Shown in pieces: positions 16,901-25,545 of a DNA stretch of 64,000 bases. The stretch's first letter is position 1; each line of letters begins with the position of its first letter. Source of the stretch: Saprospiraceae bacterium (GTDB lineage Bacteria > Bacteroidota > Bacteroidia > Chitinophagales > Saprospiraceae); the NCBI GenBank assembly GCA_013140975.1, contig JABFRV010000029.1, forward strand, positions 25,085-89,084. The letters run 5' to 3'. Both the position numbers and the translations under genes were made by a program. The notes beneath the pieces are model-generated. The model did no database searches and was not told the DNA's origin. It worked only from the letters and a program-made list of their open reading frames with translations.

Positions 16901-18882
16901 CCTGACCATGAAAAATTACAGAATTCATGACCTGTAATAGTTAATTTCGTTTTACCCCCATTTACGGAACAGTTAGCTTCGATTTTAAGATCATTTTCTT
17001 CAGTAGTTGCTGGGATGATAATTTGCTCACGAGCGCAACATTCTCCACAATAAATATATAAATAATATATTCCTTCAGTTAAACTTCTTAAAGTAAGTGG
17101 AAAAGTGCTATTTCTTTTTTCACCTTTAAGAAATACATTATTGCATTCAATAGAGGAAGAGTTACTTGTTAAGAGATAGTAATAATCAGTTAACTTTTCC
17201 GTGCATAAATTCTTAATATAAATAACAGCTTCACCTTCACCACCATAGGTTTCCCTGTTATCTGCAACTCTAATATCTACGTTAATATCTTGACTGCTAT
17301 AAATTTGATTCACATTTAAATTTTCTATTTCCGGGCACAAAGTATTACTTATCTTATATTTACCAACTGCGGCGTTAAAATAATGTTTACCTTTCGATAA
17401 AGATAATACATCACTTTTATTGAATCCATTTCCAGAAATGGTTATTTTGGCATCTTCCCTTAGTAGATCAACAATTAACGAACCATCTGTAAAATTGCAG
17501 GATGCATCTATTGAACTGGCTGATAAATTATTCCCTTTTGAATCTCCAATAAAAAAGGATAAACTTTCACTACAATCAATATTATCAGTATAATATACTA
17601 TTGAATATAAACCTACCTTATTAAAGAATAATCTTTTTTCATTAGGGTTAACACTTCCATTGTATTGTAGATTGCCCAATACATCTTTAATAAAGTAATT
17701 AATTACTTTAGTATAATTATTGGCAATTTCATAAATTCCACTTTTATTATAATCTTTTCCACATGTTCCCTTTTCCAATATAGTTAATGTAAGCTTACCT
17801 TTAATTGGCTCTCTTTTGTCGATTATGTTCACTGTTATTAATTCTTGACAATAAGTTGATAAATTAGTTACTTCTATCAAATATGTTCCAGGACTGAAAA
17901 AGTCAATAGTTTTGGAAGTACTTCTTCCTGGCTCTTCTTCTTTTTTAACGAGTATCCTATAATCCTCAGTTTTAAAATAATGAATGTTTAACTCTAGAGT
18001 AACGGATGCACAAAATAAATCAAGGTTTACTAAGCCATTTGGAGAGGCAACTAGATCGCAATTTTTTATTATTTCGAAACACTTTTTATTAATTATTCTA
18101 TTAGAACAACAGAATATATCTACACAATAAGAACCAGGCAATAGTGATGAAGGACTCTTCTTTGAGCTAATATATCCATTGTTGCCAGTCCAAAAGTATT
18201 TTAAATTTGGATTATCAACATTCTCGAGAGTTATAGCCCCTTTATCACTATTACTTATATAATTTTTAATAGAATACAAGAATTCAAAATTACACTTATA
18301 ACTTTGATCTACATCAACATCGAAACATCCACTTTTTCTACATCCGTTTACATCATAGATAGTTACACAATACGTACCTTTAGATAACATATTAATAGAT
18401 CCTTGATTTGAGCCATTTGACCAGTTAAATGAATATGGTGGATTCCCACCTGTGATATATTCTAATTCTAGGCTACCATCATTAGTAGAAGAACAATTAA
18501 CTGGATGTATTAAATAATCAAAATCTAAAGTATTTATTTCTTCAAATATTTCTGCAAGCCGTTCAACATAACATGCATGATCAAAATATATTACGACTTT
18601 GTACTTACCATATTTTAAGAAGTTTATTGGAAACGAATTATGTGTCATTATAATCGTTCCACTTGTTCCGTCTTCATGGGTAAAAGATACCTCATAAGGC
18701 AAGGGATAAGGCATTTCATTTGGAGGGACTGTGCCTCCTCTTGAAAATGTAATATTTATGCTCCCATTTTCGCTTCCTGAACACTCGTTACTTGTTAACA
18801 AGTCCAAATTCCAATTCACTTGTGAAAAAGAGCTCATACTGGTAAATAATATAATTAAAAATGCGCTAAGAAGATTCTTCAT
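13954..18882 (-). CDS. Large secreted SprB-repeat adhesin-like protein with T9SS sorting domain
   Basis: 1642 residues. A signal peptide (FLIILFTSMSSFSQ) is followed by several Cys-containing Ig-like units of the SprB type; the clearest, near residue 130, reads GGNPPYSFNWSNGS followed by KGTYCVTIYDVNGC, and degenerate versions recur to about residue 950. A more divergent Cys-rich part follows, then a propeller-like region from about 1200 to 1540. The C-terminus (MYPNPTQDNVNF, then GMYFITVKSSEEVIGVYKIIKK) is a type A T9SS sorting domain. The protein is probably exported and displayed on the cell surface, as an adhesin or a gliding/attachment factor. It is the first gene of a minus-strand run ending with the HExxH duplication. 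It is notably cysteine-rich for such proteins. Confidence 0.85.
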   Translation of the reverse strand: MKNLLSAFLIILFTSMSSFSQVNWNLDLLTSNECSGSENGSINITFSRGGTVPPNEMPYPLPYEVSFTHEDGTSGTIIMTHNSFPINFLKYGKYKVVIYFDHACYVERLAEIFEEINTLDFDYLIHPVNCSSTNDGSLELEYITGGNPPYSFNWSNGSNQGSINMLSKGTYCVTIYDVNGCRKSGCFDVDVDQSYKCNFEFLYSIKNYISNSDKGAITLENVDNPNLKYFWTGNNGYISSKKSPSSLLPGSYCVDIFCCSNRIINKKCFEIIKNCDLVASPNGLVNLDLFCASVTLELNIHYFKTEDYRILVKKEEEPGRSTSKTIDFFSPGTYLIEVTNLSTYCQELITVNIIDKREPIKGKLTLTILEKGTCGKDYNKSGIYEIANNYTKVINYFIKDVLGNLQYNGSVNPNEKRLFFNKVGLYSIVYYTDNIDCSESLSFFIGDSKGNNLSASSIDASCNFTDGSLIVDLLREDAKITISGNGFNKSDVLSLSKGKHYFNAAVGKYKISNTLCPEIENLNVNQIYSSQDINVDIRVADNRETYGGEGEAVIYIKNLCTEKLTDYYYLLTSNSSSIECNNVFLKGEKRNSTFPLTLRSLTEGIYYLYIYCGECCAREQIIIPATTEENDLKIEANCSVNGGKTKLTITGHEFCNFSWSGNGSNERSIEINSSGEYCVNIYCGTKYKYLCRYVDILPKVNVQQECLVGSINYNHVILHENSDGPFTYIWPDGTTSNEKYLQVNNSNPIYVTVTDNNGCSQKIQIKQTCCPYKTGSYCTKLPLIFHPSSGENNGKIIMTGETTCSYTWAGPNGFKNEGRFLENLAPGDYTCYSSDCKSITLKLRDCINSNYNVDVSGNTYCWNRDEMIITFKVHGSDMIPPFSMDCYTSNGLDSEEKNKGIFKFKFTAYRINNPFQLPYVVLTDGAGCVSRHYFNVFPRLSSKIVSTPPACKQEFYCDGKFQFSQPAELTEDFKKIECTLSYTCGNTTENLQGDIHKVTIHDKESNECIEGSVCVFQSPNGDKKIYRSRGDWVRVNCPQVNLTFEERIDDPIIFKTNFSDIYNAIISFWPTYKNKMCGTYQRKYIYNGGFDTHFEIEAYISDLKYCYDDKEGKCKETHECWGYPENSQTLTYHHDLYKEKVVPYAKCENPNAPNCLEPPGLKDCPTKFHYLNNLNAFVSFGFNGKAIKMSFYDQNGIFVNSRHTQVNIPDAHDWEFNIIDLIQQGTGFSLLANATKLEGIGSSILLNNDDPNVIKIDFDGNGIFVNSSLLFNDSYTKLFDVLMNPNGSADLLISNYPYDNGTGNLGVSLKIVNLNNNLTGSPLDLPMNSIPSDAKIVKSNSGLTVISTNNTSTIPAIDIISFNSSNSTWTTSSIPVNGTINSIYSAQLGYHKAIVNYSSLDDSINYASIFDIQNPAIGFINTITSSQSLEVKSIVPDELNADYYLSGTFKGDMNISVNNSMSSELKDIFMIRYNVQNNLISYLQSTGQGSDNLIDGVVSTDNKFGLLTTFNGPNIQFNGNSVNGIDYDCNATVFIIDPRTSGNQIKYPDISSRITRNLAIEGMYPNPTQDNVNFIFTSTDLQIIDYIIHDPTGKVMKTYKDVNVQKGRSVKECNLKDLSQGMYFITVKSSEEVIGVYKIIKK

Positions 18883-19306
18883 AATTATTAATAGTTTTAA
18901 TATACTTACACTAGTTATTATCTTTTTATATACTTTGACCTTATCATTAACAGATACCTTTATTGCAGATACATCTATACATCATAGGAGAATGCAAATA
19001 AAGAAGAACATTATATTTTTAATACTCGAATTATTTACATATTTCTATAAAAATTAATCTCGTAATATTATTCACGATTATCAATTGCATATAAAACTTT
19101 CCTACTAACGCGGTATTTTTTCATACGAGCGCTAAATATTTCAACCAAAATCAATGAATTTACAGAATAAGTACCCAATAATATCAAGATAGTAAAGTTG
19201 AATAATTTAACTTGATTATATCTTTATAAGTTTAAATTCTATAATATTAATATAAATTTTCTAAACAATTATTTGGAAAAATAAAAATTACTATCTTGCG
19301 CTCACT
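18883..19306. other. Divergent intergenic region between adhesin and AraC-type genes
   Basis: 424 bp of AT-rich DNA separating divergent starts. TATCTTG at 19292-19298 with a TTG 16 nt upstream (19273-19275) is a fair promoter for the AraC gene, 8 nt from its ATG. No gene, RNA or long inverted repeat was seen. The AraC-type protein may act on both directions from here (inference). Confidence 0.5.
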
Positions 19307-19870
19307 ATGAAAACTATTACACCACTTATTATTAATCCTTTTAATAATCCTTTATTTGCTCTGGATCCTCAAATAGGCATATCAAAAGACATTAATTCTA
19401 CCTACTTGCTTTGCTCTACATATTTTAGTAGCAATCCTTCCATCTTCAGATTACATTCTACATTGACTAAATTTTATTCAAATTATAATTCACTTATAAG
19501 GAGTCATTTGATCATTAATAATTTAATTCTATTTGTGTCAGAATTTATTGGAAATGAAAGACTTATTACTCTTAATGATATAAGCAAAAATATTTGTATT
19601 AGTGAAATACACTTATACAAAACTGTTCGTAAGGAATTAGGAATCAGTCCTAGAATACTATTACAAGATTATTATGTATCACAAATAATCATCTTATATA
19701 TATCGTATGGGCTATCAATCAAAGAAATAACTGAAAAGCTTGGATTTCAGGAAACATCAAGTCTTTGTCATTTCTTTAAGCGTAAATCAGGATACACAAT
19801 AAGTGCGCTTAAAAAAATACAAAACAATGATTTAAACAGTTTTTCCAAAGTTTCAAACAACTTACACTAA
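19307..19870 (+). CDS. AraC-family HTH transcriptional regulator, DNA-binding domain only
   Basis: 187 residues. About 90 N-terminal residues lack a recognised effector domain. The C-terminal part has the two helix-turn-helix units of AraC proteins: LNDISKNICISEIHLYKTVR, then ELGISPRILLQDYYV, IKEITEKLGFQETSSLCHFF and KRKSGYT. The short N-terminus leaves no cupin or sensor domain, as in regulators controlled by abundance or a partner. It precedes three genes for exported proteins on the same strand and faces the large adhesin operon, so either is a likely target. Confidence 0.82.
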   Translation: MKTITPLIINPFNNPLFALDPQIGISKDINSTYLLCSTYFSSNPSIFRLHSTLTKFYSNYNSLIRSHLIINNLILFVSEFIGNERLITLNDISKNICISEIHLYKTVRKELGISPRILLQDYYVSQIIILYISYGLSIKEITEKLGFQETSSLCHFFKRKSGYTISALKKIQNNDLNSFSKVSNNLH

Positions 19871-19882
19871 ATATGATCATAG

Positions 19883-19890
19883 TACTTTTG
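19883..19890 (+). promoter_or_regulatory. Candidate -7 box (TACTTTTG) for the secreted-protein operon
   Basis: Exact TAnnTTTG 35 nt before the ATG of the next gene, which suggests that the exported-protein genes have a promoter separate from the AraC gene. No clear -33 TTG was found. Confidence 0.4.
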
Positions 19891-19925
19891 TCTTGATATT
19901 ATTAAAACACTAAATTTTTTATCTT

Positions 19926-20942
19926 ATGAGAAAGTCCATTTACATTTTTTTACTTTTATTTTATGATGTAGCAATTTCGCAATTTCCAGAAAAACCGGTT
20001 GAGTTTCTTGAACACCTTCATTACTTTGAAGAGCATCGTGAAATTACTATGAAAGATAATACAACAGATTTAACAATTATGGATAAAGGTGCTGTTGCTC
20101 CTAAATCCAGTACTTCTATTGTAGATCTTTATTTGCTTCGAAATGGATATATTTTAAAATTTGAAAAGATGATTTCAAATTCTCAAGATCAATCCTATTT
20201 TAACAATATTGCTTATATTGTTACTGATGAAAATAAAGTGACTACTTACAATGCTCAAAAAAAATTAATCAACGAAGTTTCACTTAAGTCCATTGATCCT
20301 GGATATACTCCTCAAAAAGCAAGAACCTTATTGAAGCCAAGAATTGAATTCAATGATGAGACTATTGATCATGTTAAAAAAGAAGGTCTTGAAATTCAAA
20401 GTCTTAGTAACAATGTCTGGAAGATTTATAATTCTGACTTGATAATATACTACAATTTACAGGCTCAGTCTATAATTACCCAGGAAGTTGAATCTGGTAA
20501 AATTACTTCAACTCATTTTAATAAGTATATTGAAATTATCGAAAATGAATTTTTTGATGGTGTTGATCAGATTTCAATTCCACTTACTGTTCGTAGTGGT
20601 GAGGTATTAAATAATTACAAGGTTAACAATAGATCTGAATTTACATTTATCCGCAATTCGCCTTTAAAAGGAAGATCGAATGTAAAATACAATTCTAGTT
20701 CTAAAAAAGATGAAAAGGGATTTATTTATCCTAATATCGCTTTTAATGAAATTCGGATACAAAATTATGGTTTGCATAAATTTGAATTTTATAGTATAAC
20801 ATCTATAGATTCAAAAATGAGTAAAATAAATCAGAAAATTAAGTCAGAAGTAATAGATGTAAGTGATTTAATGCCCGGTGTTTACATTATTCGACTTTAT
20901 AATAAACAGGGAATAAAAAAAGAAAAATTTATAAAAATCTAA
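19926..20942 (+). CDS. Secreted protein with T9SS sorting domain, function unknown
   Basis: 338 residues with a signal peptide (IFLLLFYDVAISQ). The central region has no recognised domain. The C-terminal 75 residues (GFIYPNIAFNEIRIQNYG, then LMPGVYIIRLYNKQGIKKEKFIKI) form a degenerate type A T9SS sorting domain, so the protein is probably exported by T9SS and cleaved or anchored at the surface. The hydrolase gene starts 11 bp downstream, which indicates an operon. Confidence 0.72.
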   Translation: MRKSIYIFLLLFYDVAISQFPEKPVEFLEHLHYFEEHREITMKDNTTDLTIMDKGAVAPKSSTSIVDLYLLRNGYILKFEKMISNSQDQSYFNNIAYIVTDENKVTTYNAQKKLINEVSLKSIDPGYTPQKARTLLKPRIEFNDETIDHVKKEGLEIQSLSNNVWKIYNSDLIIYYNLQAQSIITQEVESGKITSTHFNKYIEIIENEFFDGVDQISIPLTVRSGEVLNNYKVNNRSEFTFIRNSPLKGRSNVKYNSSSKKDEKGFIYPNIAFNEIRIQNYGLHKFEFYSITSIDSKMSKINQKIKSEVIDVSDLMPGVYIIRLYNKQGIKKEKFIKI

Positions 20943-20953
20943 ATCTTAACATT

Positions 20954-22420
20954 ATGAAAATTTATTTAATTTTATTATCTTTGATTTGTGTAAATATTAG
21001 AAGCTTTTCTCAGCCTGGTTCTGGAAGCATGAATATTAATGGAAATTCTTTAACAGGTTATGGTTCTCCCTCTGGTCCAACTAATGTTGCCGATGATCGA
21101 AGAGTGTTTTGGATTCATGGGCTTGGAGGAGATCCCCTAACAACTTGGAATAAAGCAGCTGCAGAATATCAATCCACTCACAGAATAAGAAATACTTTTC
21201 CTGCCTATACACAGACAGGATTGAAAGGTGGAGCACAAAATGTCTTAGAAATTATGAATCAGACATTAAAAGGAACCAGTCCAACAAAAGAACCTATTGC
21301 AGTCTGCCATAGTCAAGGTGGTGTGGTTGCAAGAGCTGTACTTTACGAATCAGAAGTTGTTCTAAAAGAACAATCTCCTATTCGAGGCATAGCAACATTT
21401 GATTCTCCTCACGGTGGTGCCTTAATAATTGACAATATTGATAACATTTTACAAATGGTTGAAGAGGGCTGCTCAAAATTAATAGAAGGACCGGTTGTAG
21501 AATTTGTTCAATCTAAATTTTTACTAGATCTTTTCGTTAATGCTGAAGACATAGCAAGAAAAGTTGGTGGATTAGCTTGTCCGGTTGCAGAAAAGGCTCT
21601 AGGAATTGCATTTAAAGAATTGAAAAGCCCGATAGGCAAAGATTATAGTCATACGAACCCATCAGAATATTTTTCTAAATTAGGACACTTAACCTTTCCG
21701 CACATTTCTAAAGTCGCATTTGCAGGTTATGAAGAAGAGCCGGTTTTATTCAGACAAATGTTTTGGTTATTAAACTCACCGGAGAGTGTACCCGCTTTTA
21801 CGGCTAACGAAGATCATGAATTCGTTGATAAATTTAATACGTTAACAAATACTTATTATTCCAAATATAAGTCTAAAATTGCAAGAATAGAAATTTATAA
21901 CAATATAGCTTGTTCTTTACATCCTTTCTGTTTGATAGATAAGATAATTAAAACGAATAAATTTAGAAGAGAGGCTAACGCATATTTAAATGGTTACAAT
22001 TGGTTAACAACTCTTAATCAAAATTGGAAAGTAATGATAGGAGCAGGAGAATATAGAAACACTGAAATAGGAGAGTGTTCATGCTCGCAATACACTTATG
22101 ATGGTAACTTTGTTACAGAATATTTTATAGATGGTATTTGCAACTCTGGGTTTGACGAGTGCAGGTCAAATTCTTATCCTGAAAATTTTATATATTGCGA
22201 CTGTAAATCCTTAGGTCATCAAATATTTTATTATGATATTGAGCCAAGTGATGCTGTTGTTCCTGTAAGTTCTCAATATGCATTCCCTGGAGTAGAACAT
22301 AAGGTTAAACTAGATAAAAGCAATCACCAACAATGTCGAAATGATAGAAATACTAAAGAAGCATTGGATAACTTATTTTTGGGTAACTATGGATTAACCT
22401 TCGAAGCTAAACGCAGATAA
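20954..22420 (+). CDS. Secreted alpha/beta hydrolase, lipase/PGAP1-like
   Basis: 488 residues with a signal peptide (LILLSLICVNIRSFS). The oxyanion strand VFWIHGLGG ends near residue 59; the nucleophile elbow is CHSQGG with Ser120, where the first Gly of the usual GxSxG is Cys. FDSPHGGA at 149-156 is typical of PGAP1-like and triacylglycerol lipases. A late Asp (SDAVVPVSS) and His (KSNHQQC) complete a plausible triad. A Cys-rich insert (ECSCSQYTY, ICNSGFDECRS, YCDCKS) lies between. No T9SS tail is seen, so it may be periplasmic or carried by the preceding protein. The substrate is probably an ester or lipid; this is inferred from the fold. Confidence 0.78.
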   Translation: MKIYLILLSLICVNIRSFSQPGSGSMNINGNSLTGYGSPSGPTNVADDRRVFWIHGLGGDPLTTWNKAAAEYQSTHRIRNTFPAYTQTGLKGGAQNVLEIMNQTLKGTSPTKEPIAVCHSQGGVVARAVLYESEVVLKEQSPIRGIATFDSPHGGALIIDNIDNILQMVEEGCSKLIEGPVVEFVQSKFLLDLFVNAEDIARKVGGLACPVAEKALGIAFKELKSPIGKDYSHTNPSEYFSKLGHLTFPHISKVAFAGYEEEPVLFRQMFWLLNSPESVPAFTANEDHEFVDKFNTLTNTYYSKYKSKIARIEIYNNIACSLHPFCLIDKIIKTNKFRREANAYLNGYNWLTTLNQNWKVMIGAGEYRNTEIGECSCSQYTYDGNFVTEYFIDGICNSGFDECRSNSYPENFIYCDCKSLGHQIFYYDIEPSDAVVPVSSQYAFPGVEHKVKLDKSNHQQCRNDRNTKEALDNLFLGNYGLTFEAKRR

Positions 22421-22428
22421 TATTGATT

Positions 22429-23706
22429 ATGAAAAATATCATGCTATTTTTAATGTTGATTATAATTTCTTGTCATAAATATAATCCAGATACAGTAGAT
22501 CCGCCAGATCCTCCCAAGCAAAAGGATACTCTTCAGGTTGTTTGGTATTCTTACGTTAGAGATAATTCAGATACCGTATCGAGATTTTGTTTAAAACCGG
22601 TTTTCTTCAATAATTTCGTAATTACTTCTTCCTTTAATATACCAGGTCCTGAAAAAGAACAATTTCATTGTTTCAATAAAAAAACAGGAGAAAGAGAATG
22701 GATTTGGCAAGACTATTTTGATAGGGGATTTGGTAGCAGGATCAATTTTAGAGATCATATCAGGTATATTGATCCCAGTGGTTCTTTTCTTCTAGCTGAA
22801 GCTTACTCTTTCTATAATATTGACCTAAATACCGGCAAGACAATTAATTCCCTCAACTTTTATCCTTATATCGATGCATTGCAAGGTGGCACATTAGACG
22901 TAACCTATTATAAAGATGGTTTTCTGGCATCCTATGGCTTCAATGATATTCCCAATACTGACTCTTCCATATTATATCAAATTGATAAAAACAATATGGA
23001 TATTCGTGAAATATTAAAAATTAAAAATTCAGGTGAGTATTATCCTTTCATTCAAAATACTTACCTACATGTTAGACCTAATAATGATACTTTCCTGATT
23101 GGATCTTTTGGCTGGCTAAAAATAAAGCATTCAGAAGAAAAATACGATTTATTCTGTTATAATTTAACGAAGAAGGAATTTGTATGGAAAAAAGATAGCT
23201 TTAGCAAACAACTCAATAATAACTTATATCTTCAAGACGGAAAATTGTACTGTGTTGCGTATAATGATTTTTATTCAATTGAAATTGAGACTGGCGATAT
23301 TATTTGGAAGGGTGGGCCTTCCTTCACCGACGAAGGTTTTTTTCTAGATCCATTAACAATTGCCGAAGGAAAAATATTTGCAAAAACTACTTTAGGTCAT
23401 ATGTTTTGCGTAGATCAAAATACAGGATCAGTTATCTGGTCTAATAAAAAACATGAAGAATCTGGAGCTGCTAGCCTAGGTCAAAACTCAAAAATTGAAT
23501 ATTACAAAGGAAAAATTTACTTTTCCGATAATACTATGCGAATCTTAGATGCATCGAATGGTTCATTATTACACAAATATAATTCTCCTAAATCTGTGCC
23601 TCAATATCCTGAAAATTATATTGAAGGTATTACTATCGATCCTGAATCAGAATTAATGTACTTTACAGATGGATACCATTTGATTTGCGCTAAAATTCCG
23701 AAGTAA
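22429..23706 (+). CDS. PQQ-repeat beta-propeller lipoprotein
   Basis: About 425 residues. An N-terminal hydrophobic stretch with a lipobox (LIIISC) is followed by a Pro/Asp linker, so it is probably an outer-membrane or periplasmic lipoprotein. The body is an eight-blade-type quinoprotein fold with the repeating pattern seen in KTGEREWIW, ETGDIIWKG and NTGSVIWSN. No PQQ-binding residues are evident, so a scaffold role like BamB is likelier than catalysis. The frame opens at a TTG 6 bp earlier, but ATG at 22429 is the natural start. It is the last gene of the run and is followed by a terminator-like hairpin. Confidence 0.75.
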   Translation: MKNIMLFLMLIIISCHKYNPDTVDPPDPPKQKDTLQVVWYSYVRDNSDTVSRFCLKPVFFNNFVITSSFNIPGPEKEQFHCFNKKTGEREWIWQDYFDRGFGSRINFRDHIRYIDPSGSFLLAEAYSFYNIDLNTGKTINSLNFYPYIDALQGGTLDVTYYKDGFLASYGFNDIPNTDSSILYQIDKNNMDIREILKIKNSGEYYPFIQNTYLHVRPNNDTFLIGSFGWLKIKHSEEKYDLFCYNLTKKEFVWKKDSFSKQLNNNLYLQDGKLYCVAYNDFYSIEIETGDIIWKGGPSFTDEGFFLDPLTIAEGKIFAKTTLGHMFCVDQNTGSVIWSNKKHEESGAASLGQNSKIEYYKGKIYFSDNTMRILDASNGSLLHKYNSPKSVPQYPENYIEGITIDPESELMYFTDGYHLICAKIPK

Positions 23707-23749
23707 AAGCCAATACACCAGATATTAATGTTAGTAATTATTTGTAGTT

Positions 23750-23800
23750 AATGCCTAGATTTATGTTAAAAGAAAAGTTCTCTAGGCATTATTTTGTTCT
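23750..23800 (+). terminator. Terminator-like hairpin after the lipoprotein gene
   Basis: AATGCCTAGA (23750-23759) pairs perfectly with TCTAGGCATT (23781-23790) around a 21-nt loop, followed by a T-rich stretch. The loop is longer than usual. Confidence 0.5.
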
Positions 23801-23853
23801 TTTCAATTTCACTATTGAATAGAAGTTCTTATGTCGCACGAATTAATGATAGT

Positions 23854-23907
23854 AATGTTATTAAAGCTATAAAAGGTATTAATGCCACTAAAGCTAAAAA
23901 AGGTATT
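23854..23907. repeat. Short-period degenerate repeat array
   Basis: TAAAGCTATAAAAGGTATT and TAAAGCTAAAAAAGGTATT lie 27 bp apart. The first 20 bases are an exact copy of 9027-9046. The rest of 23801-24185, between convergent operons, holds no gene that I can support. Confidence 0.55.
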
Positions 23908-24185
23908 TGATTATGGTCGATAGTCATTAGCAGGTCAACTTTTGATCAAGTACTGCTGTCAAGATTCATTGATAACAGAAGTTTTTATAGTGTCTGTTAT
24001 TTCGTTGAGAGGGAAACCTTGATAAAGATTACTTGCTGTTGATTCTTATTTGCTAATATTTTTGATATTTCTGATACCGAATTTCAATTTTTAATTTTCA
24101 ATTTTTAATTGATACTGCGCTTCTTAAAGTTCAAATTCTATTAAATCTATAAATGCAATTTAAATTTATTGCCAATAAGTGTTTT

Positions 24186-25544
24186 CTACTTAATCAAATT
24201 CACAAGAAGATTTGGTGCTATCCCTGCAATGATTGTTCCAATACATAGTGCTGCAAGTATTCCGGCATAAGGATACTCTATTCTCCAGGTTTTAATATCC
24301 TTGGAATAAGAAAACATTTGATTAATAAGTCTGAAATAATAGTATAGTGATAGCACCGCAAAAATTAAAGCGAAAATTACCAGTGCTATATTTCCAACGT
24401 GGGCAGCATTATTTAATACAAATAATTTAGCCATGAAACCTGCAGTTAATGGGCCTCCTCCTAATGATATTAATGCAATACTCATAACTATCGCCAAGAA
24501 AGGATTATTATAATATAATCCTTTAAATGCGGAATGGTTATCATTAAATGATATTTCTTCTACAAAATGTACAGCCAGAAAACAAACCAACGACGCAGCA
24601 GCATATGCAATAAGATAGAAGATGATTGGCCATGTATTCTCTGCCTGTAAATTTAAAAATCCTATTAATATAAACCCTGCTTGCGCAATTCCTGAATACG
24701 CCAACATTCTCTTTACGCTTTGCTGCTGTAATGCCATTATATTAGCTACAACAATACTTGCCAAAGCGACCAGGCTAATCAACCAATAAAGCCATTCTGA
24801 CATATGAATTCCACAAGAAGAAATAAATTGATAAAGTGCTCCAAAACCTGAGACCTTTACAATCGTTGCCATCGTTGCTGTAAAGATGGTAGGTGTTCCT
24901 TGATAAACATCAGGAGCCCAAAAATGAAATGGAACCAAGGCAATCTTAAATGCAAGACCGGCAAAAATGAGCAAGTAACTGAGATTTAATAACAATGAAT
25001 TTTGCAAGATTTCAGCATCTAATCTAAATGAAGACGTACATGCATAATACAATGCAATGCCAAACAATAATATAGCACTCGCGAAAGCACCAAGAATAAA
25101 ATATTTTAAACTTGCTTCACTTGAACTCGCACGACGTCTATCCGCTCCTGCAAGTATGTACATTGCTATGGAAAGAATTTCAATTCCAAGAAACAATACC
25201 ATGAAGTCTTTATAACTTACCATCATTATTCCTCCAATCAATGAGTAGATTAATAGTCCAGAAAAATCTGCCATCTCTTCTGAGCCCCTTCTTCTAAATT
25301 CATTAATAAATGGAAGAATACAACAAGCAATTGCTAATATTACTATACTGAATATTCTCGATGCTCCTTTGACATCCATCATATTCATAAACCATTCATC
25401 CCACAATGTCTGCTGTGTCATATAACATAACATCGCAAGAGCAACACCGATCACTGAAACAGGTAAAATTAAATCTCTGTTCTTCGAAAATCCAAGGAAC
25501 AAAACCAAGGTTGCAAAAAATGTCAGAATTACGATAGAAAGCAT
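24186..25544 (-). CDS. nuoN: NADH-quinone oxidoreductase subunit N
   Basis: 452 residues, about 14 transmembrane helices. An antiporter-like proton-pumping subunit of complex I. Conserved intramembrane features of the Nuo L/M/N family are visible, including FLGIEILSIAMYIL (key Glu in TM5), ALVPFHFWAPDVYQGTPT and VKRMLAYSGIAQAGFIL. Last gene of the operon, 1 bp after nuoM. Somewhat shorter than the E. coli protein but normal for the family. Confidence 0.95.
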   Translation of the reverse strand: MLSIVILTFFATLVLFLGFSKNRDLILPVSVIGVALAMLCYMTQQTLWDEWFMNMMDVKGASRIFSIVILAIACCILPFINEFRRRGSEEMADFSGLLIYSLIGGIMMVSYKDFMVLFLGIEILSIAMYILAGADRRRASSSEASLKYFILGAFASAILLFGIALYYACTSSFRLDAEILQNSLLLNLSYLLIFAGLAFKIALVPFHFWAPDVYQGTPTIFTATMATIVKVSGFGALYQFISSCGIHMSEWLYWLISLVALASIVVANIMALQQQSVKRMLAYSGIAQAGFILIGFLNLQAENTWPIIFYLIAYAAASLVCFLAVHFVEEISFNDNHSAFKGLYYNNPFLAIVMSIALISLGGGPLTAGFMAKLFVLNNAAHVGNIALVIFALIFAVLSLYYYFRLINQMFSYSKDIKTWRIEYPYAGILAALCIGTIIAGIAPNLLVNLIK

Positions 25545-25545
25545 A

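Noticed and set aside
18731..19057. A 108-residue plus-strand gene before the AraC-type gene
   Set aside because: It starts within the adhesin coding region on the other strand and has no recognisable features.
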